Shown here: in pieces, positions 1-7,992 of the stretch
Numbering within the stretch: the stretch's first letter is position 1
How the letters are laid out: every line of letters begins with the position of its first letter
NCBI RefSeq assembly: GCF_002369955.1
Contig: NZ_AP014564.1
Span: forward strand, 1,284,951 to 1,348,950
Length of the DNA: 64,000 bases
Origin: Ichthyobacterium seriolicida
GTDB lineage: Bacteria; Bacteroidota; Bacteroidia; Flavobacteriales; Ichthyobacteriaceae
Reading direction: 5' to 3'
Program-made: the position numbers and the translations under genes
The notes under the pieces: model-generated
What the model was told of the DNA's origin: nothing
Databases searched by the model: none
What the model saw: the letters and a program-made list of their open reading frames with translations, nothing else

Positions 1-1
1 G

Positions 2-1276
2 ACTCGTATTTTAGTGGTTTTATCGGCACGAGGTAATGCTACTAATGATTTACAGTGTATTTTAGAAAAGGCTTGCAAAGGAGAAGATTATGTAAATGAT
101 TTAAACTCTTTTTTTCAAGAACAGAAAGTCCCTGTACCTCAAATAGATTTTTTAAATGAATACAAACATTTAGATAGTATCCTCAAAAAGGTAGAGTTTT
201 CAAAATGTAGTACGCCAAAGATTAAGGATGAATTTATCTCTATGGGAGAGATATTATCGTGCAAGATAATGACTCACCTCTTAAAAGAGAGGAATTACAA
301 AGTGTCATTTACAGATACTAGATCTGTATTGAAAACTGATAGTAACTTTTGCAACGCCAAAATATTAGACTATACATCTAGAAGGAATGTAATAAAGGCA
401 TTCGCTAATTGGAACGATAATACTATACAGATAGCAACTGGTTTTATCTCTTCTAATTTAGATGGAGAGACTACCACTTTGGGTAGAAACGGCAGCAATT
501 ACACAGCTACCTTATTGGCTGATTATCTAGATGCTAAGGAAGTCCAAAACTGGACTAATGTCAGTGGCATATATACTGCTGATCCTAAGTTTATCCCCAC
601 AGCAGAAAAAATAAAAAATATTTCATTTGAAGATGCTAACAAATTAGCCCATATTGGAATAGAGATTTTACATCATAAAACCATAATTCCTTTAATAAGG
701 AAACAAATACCCATACGCATTTTAAATACCCTTGCCCCTCAAGATGAGGGAACACTTATAAGTAACGAAATTATAGGTTTTAATCTAAAGACTCTATCTG
801 TAGTTAAAAATTTGGCCTTGATAACATTAAAGAGTGATATCTTATCAAAGGCATCAGAAATATGTGAAAAAATTTATTTCTCTATGAGAGAAAATGGTGT
901 AATTATGAGGATGGCACCTAAAATCTATGAAAAAAGAGAAATAACCTTTGTGGAAAGATTAGATAACCTACAGAAGGTAAAAAAGATATTACACAAACAA
1001 TACGATATAAATCCGTCTGATAAGGATTCATTAGTTATAAATAAAAACATAGGCGTGATTTGCTTTATAGGTAATCTCCATGGAGCAATTAGTGATATCT
1101 CTAATGTGTTGAAAGAAAAGAGTATACCTATTCATTTAATCTCAAATGATATAGATAATCATTATACATCAGTTGTGGTAGAAGGACAAAACACTGTTCA
1201 AGCCTTAAATGCCATATATGAAGAACTTTTTGATAAAAATCATAAAATTAAATTGCAACTCCCCTCTTTGGGCTGA
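2..1276 (+). CDS. Aspartokinase, ThrA-like kinase part only (5' end outside window)
   Basis: Aspartate kinase phosphorylates L-aspartate, the first step towards lysine, threonine and methionine. The reading frame is open to the window edge and begins inside the conserved 'VVLSARGNATN' region, so the N-terminal KFGG segment lies outside; the GTG at 14 is not the true start. The signature TTLGRNGSNYTA is the form found in bifunctional ThrA enzymes of Bacteroidota, and is followed by NWTNVSGIYTADP and two ACT-like regulatory domains (about residues 270-410). The frame stops at LQLPSLG, just where the homoserine dehydrogenase domain of ThrA would begin, so this is a kinase-only protein. aroA follows after 23 bp. 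Whether it arose by loss of the dehydrogenase domain is inference. Confidence 0.9.
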   Translation, partial: TRILVVLSARGNATNDLQCILEKACKGEDYVNDLNSFFQEQKVPVPQIDFLNEYKHLDSILKKVEFSKCSTPKIKDEFISMGEILSCKIMTHLLKERNYKVSFTDTRSVLKTDSNFCNAKILDYTSRRNVIKAFANWNDNTIQIATGFISSNLDGETTTLGRNGSNYTATLLADYLDAKEVQNWTNVSGIYTADPKFIPTAEKIKNISFEDANKLAHIGIEILHHKTIIPLIRKQIPIRILNTLAPQDEGTLISNEIIGFNLKTLSVVKNLALITLKSDILSKASEICEKIYFSMRENGVIMRMAPKIYEKREITFVERLDNLQKVKKILHKQYDINPSDKDSLVINKNIGVICFIGNLHGAISDISNVLKEKSIPIHLISNDIDNHYTSVVVEGQNTVQALNAIYEELFDKNHKIKLQLPSLG

Positions 1277-1299
1277 TGAAATTTGAAATATCATTTTAA

Positions 1300-2526
1300 A
1301 TGGTGAGAGTTTACAATCCTTCAAAGTGTGTATCTGGAACGTTGCACATAACAGGATCTAAAAGCGAAACTAACAGGTTGTTGATACTAAAACATCTTTC
1401 CAAAAACAACATAGAAATTAAAAATTTATCTAATTCTAAAGACAGCGAAATGATGAGCAAAGCTCTGTCAACAGAAGAATCTTTGATAAATATAGGCATG
1501 GCGGGTACGGCTATGCGTTTTTTGACGTCATTTTTTGCTATAAAACAAGGATCTGATATAGTGCTGACTGGGGATAGTAGAATGAAAGAGAGGCCTATAA
1601 AAGTTTTGGTAGATGCTCTGAGAGACATAGGAGCAAATATTGAATATACAGAGATAGAGGGTTATCCTCCAATAAGAATAATGGGTAAGAGGTTAGAAGG
1701 TGGACAGATAGATATAGCAGCAAATATCAGCAGTCAGTATATCACTTCTATTTTATTGATAGCTCCTTTCTTAAAGAGAGGATTAAAGATAAATATGAAA
1801 GAGCGAGTAGCTTCAATGCCTTATATACAGATGACTATTTCTCTTCTGCAAGAACTGGGTGTAAAAGTGAAAATTGATAAAAATTGCATACAAGTGCCTT
1901 TTTTCAATCCAGAAGCTAAAACTCTAAGTATAGAATCTGATTGGAGTTCAGCATCGTATATTTACAGTGTAGTCGCTATGTCTAAAAAAGCAAATGTAAA
2001 ATTACTTTCATATAAAAAAAACAGCAGACAAGGAGATAGTATATTGCCTGATATTTATAAAAAACTCGGAGTACAAACTAAATTTGGAGAAGATTACATA
2101 CTTTTAAAAAAAGATGAACATTTTAGTATTCCAGAATATTTAGAATTCGATATGATTGAAACTCCAGATTTAGCTCAGACTGTAGTTGTCACATGTGTTG
2201 GATTAAAGATAAAATGTAAGATTACAGGTCTGCATACCCTCAAAATAAAGGAGACGGATAGACTAGTTGCTCTTAAAAATGAATTAGAAAAGATAGGAGC
2301 TAAATCGCAGATAACCAACAGTAGTATAGAAATACTAAGTGTGTCTAATAAAAAAATAGAAGAAAGAATCTCTGTATATAATGATCATAGAATGGCTATG
2401 TCTTTTGCTGCGCTAGGTGTTTTATGCCCGATTGAAATATGTGATTATAATGTCGTGAATAAATCGTATCCTTCGTTTTGGAAAGATTTTGAAAATATTA
2501 ACTTTGTAGTTGATTTTAAGGAGTAA
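1300..2526 (+). CDS. aroA: 3-phosphoshikimate 1-carboxyvinyltransferase (EPSP synthase)
   Basis: Transfers enolpyruvate from PEP to shikimate-3-phosphate in the cytoplasmic shikimate pathway. The 408-aa product carries the expected motifs in order: SKSETNR near residue 20 (PEP and S3P binding), GMAGTAMRFL near residue 66, KETDRL near residue 319 and NDHRMAMS near residue 360. The length is normal for the shorter Bacteroidota form. The ATG at 1300 gives the usual N-terminus, with no clear Shine-Dalgarno. It lies 23 bp after the aspartokinase gene and its end touches the next gene, so the three genes probably form one transcript. Confidence 0.97.
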   Translation: MVRVYNPSKCVSGTLHITGSKSETNRLLILKHLSKNNIEIKNLSNSKDSEMMSKALSTEESLINIGMAGTAMRFLTSFFAIKQGSDIVLTGDSRMKERPIKVLVDALRDIGANIEYTEIEGYPPIRIMGKRLEGGQIDIAANISSQYITSILLIAPFLKRGLKINMKERVASMPYIQMTISLLQELGVKVKIDKNCIQVPFFNPEAKTLSIESDWSSASYIYSVVAMSKKANVKLLSYKKNSRQGDSILPDIYKKLGVQTKFGEDYILLKKDEHFSIPEYLEFDMIETPDLAQTVVVTCVGLKIKCKITGLHTLKIKETDRLVALKNELEKIGAKSQITNSSIEILSVSNKKIEERISVYNDHRMAMSFAALGVLCPIEICDYNVVNKSYPSFWKDFENINFVVDFKE

Positions 2527-2530
2527 AATT

Positions 2531-3568
2531 TTGTCAGGATTAATAAAAAATATTTGTATTTCATTATTTCTTGTGTTAGTAACGCGTTTGTGTGTTGTGG
2601 CTCAGACTAATATTCCTCATTACTATCATCAATACCTTATGAATAATTATTTTATGGTTAATCCAGCTTATGTAGGTCAAGCAGATGTCCAAAAAATAAG
2701 ATTTATTGATTCTTCTAATTGGTATATAAATTCTGAGTACCCTAGAGTATACAATATGAGTTACCAAGGCCAGTTGTCATCTGATCCAATGAGTCATTTT
2801 TTAAATAATTCTGGAATAGGAGTCTACCTGTTTAGGGATATAAACGGAATACACTCTAAAGATGGAGGAGAGATATCTTATGCATATCGTTTGAATTTTA
2901 ATAAAATCGCTTATAAAAAGCTGCACACTCTTTCCTTTGGAATTTCGGCATCTTTTTTAGTTCATTCTGAAGATCAAACTAAGCTTTCAAATAGCATATT
3001 CAATGACCCTGCAATAACAGGGACTCTAAGAAAAGAATACATAGCTAATTTTGGTTTCGGGGCACACTACGTTTATAAATTCTTTTTTTTGAGTTTTTCA
3101 ATAAAAGACTTTTTGGAACAAAAGACTTTACTTATCAGTAATTTTGCGGATGAAGATATATCTAGAAGAGATTATATGATGTCTATAGGATATTTAGTAT
3201 ACACCGATAATAAATTTGATATTACCCCTTCGTTGCTTATAAATTATTCTGTCCAAGATTTTTCTTTTATGGATTTTAATCTAAGATCTTCATATCTCTT
3301 GAATAAAAATAATCGTATATGGATATTAAATTCCTATAGAGTCAATTATGCAGAGAGGATTTCTAATCCTGATAAATTGAACCTTTTTAGACCTCATTCT
3401 ATAACTAATATGTTTGGACTATCTACATATAATTGGAATTTTGCTTATTCATATGGAATCGTTATGGATAGTGGTTTTGAGGGAATACATCAGATCATGA
3501 TAGGATATGATATACTCAGTCCTAATAAGATGAAAATTAAAAGTGGTTTCTGCGGCTGTATTAATTAA
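2531..3568 (+). CDS. PorP/SprF family type IX secretion-associated outer-membrane protein
   Basis: PorP/SprF proteins are outer-membrane beta-barrels of the Bacteroidota type IX secretion/gliding system. The precursor has a signal peptide (about residues 1-24, LFLVLVTRLCVVAQ) followed by the family hallmark QYLMNNYFMVNPAYVG right after the mature N-terminus. It ends without extra domains at about 345 aa, the usual size. A longer reading from a TTG at 2510 is possible, but AAGGAG at 2518-2523 lies 7 bases before the TTG at 2531 and points to the latter. The 5' end overlaps the ribosome-binding region with the end of aroA. No other T9SS gene is in the window, so whether it serves T9SS is inferred from the family. 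Confidence 0.85.
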   Translation: MSGLIKNICISLFLVLVTRLCVVAQTNIPHYYHQYLMNNYFMVNPAYVGQADVQKIRFIDSSNWYINSEYPRVYNMSYQGQLSSDPMSHFLNNSGIGVYLFRDINGIHSKDGGEISYAYRLNFNKIAYKKLHTLSFGISASFLVHSEDQTKLSNSIFNDPAITGTLRKEYIANFGFGAHYVYKFFFLSFSIKDFLEQKTLLISNFADEDISRRDYMMSIGYLVYTDNKFDITPSLLINYSVQDFSFMDFNLRSSYLLNKNNRIWILNSYRVNYAERISNPDKLNLFRPHSITNMFGLSTYNWNFAYSYGIVMDSGFEGIHQIMIGYDILSPNKMKIKSGFCGCIN

Positions 3569-3569
3569 T

Positions 3570-3646
3570 GCTCGAGTAGTTCAACTGGATAGAATAACGG
3601 ATTTCGGCTCCGTTGGTTGAGGGTTCGAATCCTTCCTCGAGCACCA
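3570..3646 (+). tRNA. tRNA-Arg (anticodon TCG)
   Basis: Full cloverleaf: acceptor GCTCGAG pairs with CTCGAGC (3636-3642), anticodon stem ACGGA/TCCGT closes the loop TTTCGGC with anticodon TCG, and the T arm contains GGTTCGAATCC. The 3' CCA is encoded (3644-3646). It begins one base after the porP-like stop codon. Confidence 0.96.
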
Positions 3647-4119
3647 TTTACCTAGTTGCCTCCCCCCCCCTGATAATCAGCTAGTTGCAAAAGTGAGGGG
3701 AAGGTAAGGAGGAAAGAAAAAAGCATGTTTGTTTTTTTAAAAAAAAAGTTTTTTTTCATAGGTTATAGACTTCTTTTTTGGAGTGAAATATCTAAAATTT
3801 GTCTTGCACTCTCCTCCTATTTCTTTTTTTTCTCTAATCATGAGACACCTATTTTTCCACTCGCTATTTTTTTAAGCTTTATGATTAGATCATCGTAATT
3901 TTTAACCGCGCTAGAGGAGTATTGTCATTAAAGGCGCGCAAGTATAAAGAAAATAGATACACACGGTAACGAGATAATTAACCACAGAGCGGTTGTGTTT
4001 TTCTTCTCTTTTTTTTTGTAACACTTTGTTTATATTATACCGTAAAGGGCTAGATAGTTGCCTGTTACTCCTATAGCTTTTTTTCTCTGCGTTTTGTAAT
4101 ATGTCTGTCTTATCATCTA
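3647..4119. other. Gene-free AT-rich stretch with a C9 tract
   Basis: No convincing ORF or known RNA on either strand. It holds an uninterrupted run of nine C (3662-3670) flanked by two direct copies of CTAGTTGC (3652-3659 and 3681-3688), and a downstream AGGGGAAGG that could pair with the C run. The rest is T- and A-rich with homopolymers. Confidence 0.6.
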
Positions 4120-4123
4120 TTAA

Positions 4124-4330
4124 CCTGGATTATTCATAGTCATATGAATTTTTCAAGTTAAAAATATTATTACTCAGTATTTCTGAGTAATTATCAATCT
4201 AATTCAGATTATAAATAATGTACTTTGATTCCCCACTTTTGGGCTTTATGTAAAACGGTTGTTTTTAGTTAAAGTCCTTTAAAATTAACACTTATACCCA
4301 ATATTGAAATATAACCGTGAATAATCCAGG
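4124..4330 (-). mobile_element. IS1380-derived MITE, copy 1
   Basis: A 207-bp non-coding element whose ends match the autonomous IS1380-family element at 7993-9592. Both termini read CCTGGATTATTCA inward and it is flanked by TTAA on both sides (4120-4123 and 4331-4334). Read on the minus strand, the first ~105 bp follow the IS left end up to the transposase start region, and the last ~25 bp follow the IS right end (CATATGACTATGAATAAT). The transposase gene is missing, so movement would need the enzyme in trans. Confidence 0.85.
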
Positions 4331-4437
4331 TTAACCTGTTTTTGATTAATAATCACTTAGGGTAATTAAGTAAAAACAATGTATTTAGAGTAATTTAACT
4401 CTCTAAAATTCAACGTTTTGATTCTAAAAAAAACAGG

Positions 4438-4624
4438 CATGATAATTTGTTCCAAAATCACTGAAATATTCTGTTTAGTCGATGAATTTTGCAAAAAATA
4501 TTCTCAAGTCATTGATAAAGTACTTTTGGGCAATAAATCAAAATGTCTATGCAGAATGAGCTCTAGCGAAATCATAAGCATAATAATTATTTTTCAACTC
4601 AGTAGCATGAGAAATTTTGGGTAA
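4438..4624 (+). pseudogene. IS982-family transposase, N-terminal remnant
   Basis: The ~62 residues from the ATG at 4438 ([17 protein letters not shown], then [15 protein letters not shown] and MRNFG) resemble the first 60 residues of IS982-family transposases. The frame stops at 4624, and only short frame-shifted traces follow (NPESIFNYFLQKGS). The catalytic DDE part is absent, so this is a dead fragment. It sits between a MITE and an IS256-like terminal repeat, a spot that has collected IS debris. The family assignment rests on recalled sequence similarity. Confidence 0.65.
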
Positions 4625-4703
4625 TAATCCTGAATCAATTTTTAACTATTTTTTACAAAAGGGTTCGACTATGAAAAATGACAAAAAAATACGTGATTGT
4701 GTA

Positions 4704-4733
4704 TTTACACACTTTACAGGATAGTGTCAAAAT
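4704..4733. repeat. Solo terminal repeat resembling an IS256-type end
   Basis: The string ends ACACTTTACAGGATAGTGTC and has a near copy at 39705-39734 ending ACACTTTATGGGATAGTGTC. Read inward (GACACTATCC..TAAAGTGT.TAAATA) it looks like the end of an IS256/mutator-type element. No transposase is attached to either copy. Confidence 0.4.
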
Positions 4734-4796
4734 TAAAAAACCACCTCCTTTAATTAAGGAGAGGGCTTTCTTTCCAGAAGTATACATAATAATGAT

Positions 4797-5036
4797 TTAG
4801 ATGCATTTATGAATTCTTTTTCTACTTGTTCTAATACTCCTGTTATTTTTTTTCATACAAGTATATTCGTTATTCATAGTTTGACTGGTATAACACTGTT
4901 CTATTATTTCTTCTACATTTAGCGGCAAAGAGTTTTTTGAATTATCCTGAGATAAACAAATAGTAGTCAAGAAAATGAATGGTATAAAAAATATCGACCT
5001 TACACCAATAGGTGATAAAAAGTTTTTATTAAGCAA
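4797..5036 (-). CDS. Small putative exported protein, possibly a gene remnant
   Basis: An 79-aa frame from a TTG start. Its only readable feature is a good N-terminal signal-like segment (SIFFIPFIFLTTICLSQ, ending near residue 30), followed by about 48 polar residues with two cysteines and a basic tail. No family is recognised. The lack of an ATG or ribosome-binding site and the surrounding IS debris make a truncated remnant as likely as a live gene. Confidence 0.3.
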   Translation of the reverse strand: MLNKNFLSPIGVRSIFFIPFIFLTTICLSQDNSKNSLPLNVEEIIEQCYTSQTMNNEYTCMKKNNRSIRTSRKRIHKCI

Positions 5037-5289
5037 TAATTTAAGTTCGATAAAAGTTGAGTTTAGTAATGACGTTCTATTAGATGTTTTTAAGTTTTGT
5101 ATAAGTCAACCGTTCTCTAAAATATTTTAGTGTTATACTGTATAATTCGAATGAGGACTTACTCAAAAGGCAAGTATATGAAATAAAAGATAGGAACACA
5201 TTAAAAATATCAATCTAACTCAGGTCAAAAGATATCAGAAATATTTTTCTAAAGTGGAGTTTTTGATTGTAAAGCTTTTTAAAAAAAAA

Positions 5290-5675
5290 TGGACAAGCCT
5301 TATAAGCCGGATTCTGTAATCATACTATGATTTATAGTATAACTCTTATCATTTATCTACGATTTTTATCACTAAAAACCTCTATCTGCCTACCCCTTGG
5401 AATAGAGCGAGTAACTCTATGTTAAAATAACTTTCCAATATACTTGACATTTCACCTCACAAGGTTTACCCACTTTAGCTATCGCTAGATAAAGTAGTGA
5501 GCTCTTACCTCACTTTTTCACCCTTACCTAAAAATAAGGCGGTTATTTTCTGTGGCACTATCTGTATTTTAGTTAAAAAATCCTTCCTAATTAAGAAGTG
5601 TGATACTCTCTGGTGTCCAGACTTTCCTCTGATACTAAAAAAATAATACCAGCGATAAGATAGCTTGCCCAATAA
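5290..5675 (-). ncRNA. rnpB: RNase P RNA (class A)
   Basis: Catalytic RNA that trims the 5' leader of pre-tRNAs together with the RnpA protein (44796-45176). Read on the minus strand, the 5' part has the P4-region signature GAGGAAAGTCTGGACACC (near 5620), and the 3' end has ACAGAATCCGGCTTATAAGG, matching the conserved 3' strand of class A RNA. Length is about 386 nt. The 5' end was placed from the promoter box at 5681-5688; both ends are accurate to perhaps 10 bases. It is transcribed divergently from fmt. Confidence 0.93.
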
Positions 5676-5680
5676 TGGGG

Positions 5681-5688
5681 CAAATATA
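5681..5688 (-). promoter_or_regulatory. -7 promoter box of rnpB
   Basis: TATATTTG on the minus strand fits the Bacteroidota TAnnTTTG box and lies about 6 bases before the inferred RNase P RNA start. No clear -33 TTTG was seen. Confidence 0.6.
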
Positions 5689-5770
5689 GTTATTGTAGAT
5701 TTATAAATCTGATTTTGATTAATCTTTACTTCTTATAATTTATAAATTTGCTCTTTTGAAAAAACTAAAT

Positions 5771-6709
5771 ATGAAAATAGTATTTATGGGGACTACTGGT
5801 TTTGCAGTAGAATCATTAAATAGTATATTAAACTCAGGGCATGAAGTGGTAGGTGTGATTACTTCAACAGATAAACCCAAGGGTAGAGGAAGAAAATTAT
5901 TTCAATCTGAAGTTAAGAAATGTGCTATCGAAAATAATTTGAATATACTGCAGCCGTCGAACTTAAAAGATGAAGAATTCATAAAAGAGCTCAAATCTTT
6001 AGAAGCAGAATTATTTATAGTGGTTGCCTTTAGGATGTTGCCCAAAGTAGTATGGGAAATACCTAAAAAAGGTACTTTTAATTTACACGCTTCCCTACTG
6101 CCAAATTACAGAGGTGCTGCTCCCATTAATTGGGCTATAATAAATGGAGAAACTACAACAGGAGTAACCACATTTTTCATAGACGAAGAAATAGATACTG
6201 GAAAAATGATATTGCAAGAAAAAATGACAATAGAAGATTCTGATACCGCAGGCACATTGTGCCAAAAGTTAATGGTATTAGGAGCAGAGTTAGTCTTAAA
6301 GACAATAGATGCAATAGCAAAAGATAATTACACATTACAAGTGCAGCAAAACCATAAATCTTTACGTATGGCCAATAAAATATTTACAGATACCTGTAAA
6401 ATAGATTGGGATATGCCACTCAAAGACATATATAACAAGATAAGAGGTTTGAGTCCTCATCCTGTTGCATGGGCTATTTTACACAATAAACAAGAGGTGA
6501 AAAAAGTTAAATTTTTATTTGTAAAACCAGTTTTTGAAACTCATTCGGAGAAAATAGGACTTGTGTTCATACAAAATAAAAAGCTGCTGATCTCAGTGAA
6601 AGATGGATTTTTAGAAGCTAAAACTATCCAATTAGAAAATAGAAAAGCATTAGATATAGTCGACTTGCTAAACGGTTTTTCTTTTGAACAAGGGGCTTAT
6701 TTTTCATGA
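5771..6709 (+). CDS. fmt: Methionyl-tRNA formyltransferase
   Basis: Formylates Met-tRNAfMet using 10-formyltetrahydrofolate, for translation initiation. The start chosen is the ATG at 5771, which gives the family N-terminus MKIVFMGTTGFAVESL; a TTG 15 bases upstream adds only MKKLN and is unlikely. The formyl-transfer motif HASLLPNYRGAAPINWAI lies near residues 104-122, with the usual catalytic Asn/His/Asp neighbourhood, then FFIDEEIDTG. The C-terminal OB-like domain follows to residue 312, normal length. It stands alone, divergent from rnpB. Confidence 0.96.
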   Translation: MKIVFMGTTGFAVESLNSILNSGHEVVGVITSTDKPKGRGRKLFQSEVKKCAIENNLNILQPSNLKDEEFIKELKSLEAELFIVVAFRMLPKVVWEIPKKGTFNLHASLLPNYRGAAPINWAIINGETTTGVTTFFIDEEIDTGKMILQEKMTIEDSDTAGTLCQKLMVLGAELVLKTIDAIAKDNYTLQVQQNHKSLRMANKIFTDTCKIDWDMPLKDIYNKIRGLSPHPVAWAILHNKQEVKKVKFLFVKPVFETHSEKIGLVFIQNKKLLISVKDGFLEAKTIQLENRKALDIVDLLNGFSFEQGAYFS

Positions 6710-7086
6710 TGTAGTTTTTAGACACTATTGTTTTACAACTATTTTTAATGTAACATGTATAAAAAATCTCTGAGTTTGGATAATGAATTGCTTAATAAAA
6801 AAAACTTAGAGCCTTAAGTAAATTGTAATACTCACTGACTGTGCTATTATAGCACATTGAATCTTAATCTAGGAGTCTTATTATCAGTTATTTAATCTTA
6901 TTTAAAAAATCATTTTCAAATAGCTGTTCAAATAATCTACTTTATTCGAAATATTTTTTATATATTTGCATTGCATTAGAGATTGCTATAGCGTAAGTTT
7001 ATTTTTTAAATCATTGATTATCTCTTTTGTAAATTATAGTGTGTCATTAATAAGATGACTTTTTTAAATTTTTAAAAATTACAATT
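6710..7086. other. Gene-free stretch before the acidic lipoprotein
   Basis: No ORF with coding character. A TATATTTG box (6960-6967) fits a Bacteroidota -7 element and could start the lipoprotein transcript, leaving a leader of about 115 bases. Nothing else is recognised. Confidence 0.45.
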
Positions 7087-7548
7087 ATGAAAACATTTTT
7101 GAGTAAAATCATTTTAGGGATCTTTTTTATAGCTTTTTCTTATTCTTGTAGTAAGAATGATATGGTTAATGAGGAAAAAACTGAATCTAAGGTTAGTACT
7201 TCGGATATAGATCAACCTACTGATATAACTGATGTTGATTCTGCTACTGAGGAATCAACACCACCTGTTGATGGTCAGTCTACTAAAACTGATGAGGAGA
7301 GTGCCGTTGATTCTGATGATGATTCTACTGCTGAGGAATCAACACCACTTGATGAAACTGATTCTTCTTCTGAAGAAGACGCTCAACCTGCTGTTGATGA
7401 GAGTGCTGCTAATGAAAACGAAGGTAAAGGTAAAAAAGAAGAAGAAAAAGCTCAACCTGCTGACGATGATAGTGCTAATGATGAAGACGAAGATAATGAT
7501 AGTGCTAATGAAAACGAAGACGAAGATGATACCGATAAGTCTGTATAG
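7087..7548 (+). CDS. Highly acidic low-complexity lipoprotein
   Basis: A 153-aa putative lipoprotein. The signal segment ends in a lipobox-like FSYSC (Cys21), so the mature protein would be lipid-anchored in the envelope. The rest is almost entirely D, E, S, T, A and P, with a short lysine patch (GKGKKEEEKA). It is built from repeated words: EESTPPVD and EESTPLDE, then AQPAVDESAANENE, AQPADDDSANDEDE and NDSANENEDEDD. The repeats are also seen at DNA level. No family is recognised; a disordered surface stalk or cation-binding protein is speculation. It stands alone and ends at a strong terminator. Confidence 0.75.
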   Translation: MKTFLSKIILGIFFIAFSYSCSKNDMVNEEKTESKVSTSDIDQPTDITDVDSATEESTPPVDGQSTKTDEESAVDSDDDSTAEESTPLDETDSSSEEDAQPAVDESAANENEGKGKKEEEKAQPADDDSANDEDEDNDSANENEDEDDTDKSV

Positions 7549-7589
7549 ACTACTTGAATTGTATTGATCTATGGTATCCATATAAGAAA

Positions 7590-7625
7590 AGAGCAGACTG
7601 CAAAGGCAGTCTGCTCTTTTTTTTG
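7590..7625 (+). terminator. Strong intrinsic terminator
   Basis: A perfect 12-bp stem (7590-7601 with 7606-7617, AGAGCAGACTGC) closes an AAAG loop and is followed by eight T. It ends the lipoprotein gene. Confidence 0.93.
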
Positions 7626-7683
7626 TATATACTGTTATAAAACTCTGATTTTCAGGGTTTTGTCAATCAAACTCAGGTTAAGA

Positions 7684-7992
7684 TTAACTTATTTTCATAA
7701 CCAATTCAGGGAATTTAACTATCAGAGCCAACACTATAATTTGAATAATTATAAAGGGAATAACTCCTTTGTAAATTTGATTCGTGCTAACCCCTTGGGG
7801 AGTTACTCCCTTTAAGTAAAAGAGAGCAAAACCAAAAGGAGGTGTTAAAAATGATGTCTGAAGATTAAATGCTATTAAAACACTAACCCACAACATATCT
7901 ACATTCATCTCATTAAAAATGGGTGTCACTACAGGCACTATTATGAAAATTATTTCTATAAAATCTATAAAAAAGCCCATGAAAAATATTAA
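7684..7992 (-). pseudogene. TRAP transporter large permease DctM, C-terminal part
   Basis: About 102 codons giving IFFMGFFIDFIEIIFIIVP, then NLQTSFLTPPFGFALFYLKG, the conserved C-terminal signature of DctM permeases. It is the 3' part of the gene begun at 10634, separated by the IS1380-family element. If one TTAA copy and the element are removed, the two halves join in frame across ATGGGC-TTA-ATA, giving one protein of about 448 aa, a normal DctM size. The ATG at 7980 could start a stray peptide, but this is not a functional gene. Confidence 0.93.

Noticed and set aside
3700-4110. Possible structured RNA (tmRNA, 6S or SRP RNA)
   Set aside because: I looked for the tmRNA ends, SRP tetraloop and 6S bulge on both strands and saw none.
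7232-7567. Leucine/lysine-rich ORF in +2 frame
   Set aside because: It is a frame shadow of the acidic lipoprotein gene; repeats of GAT/GAA read as LL/KK words, with no start signal of its own.
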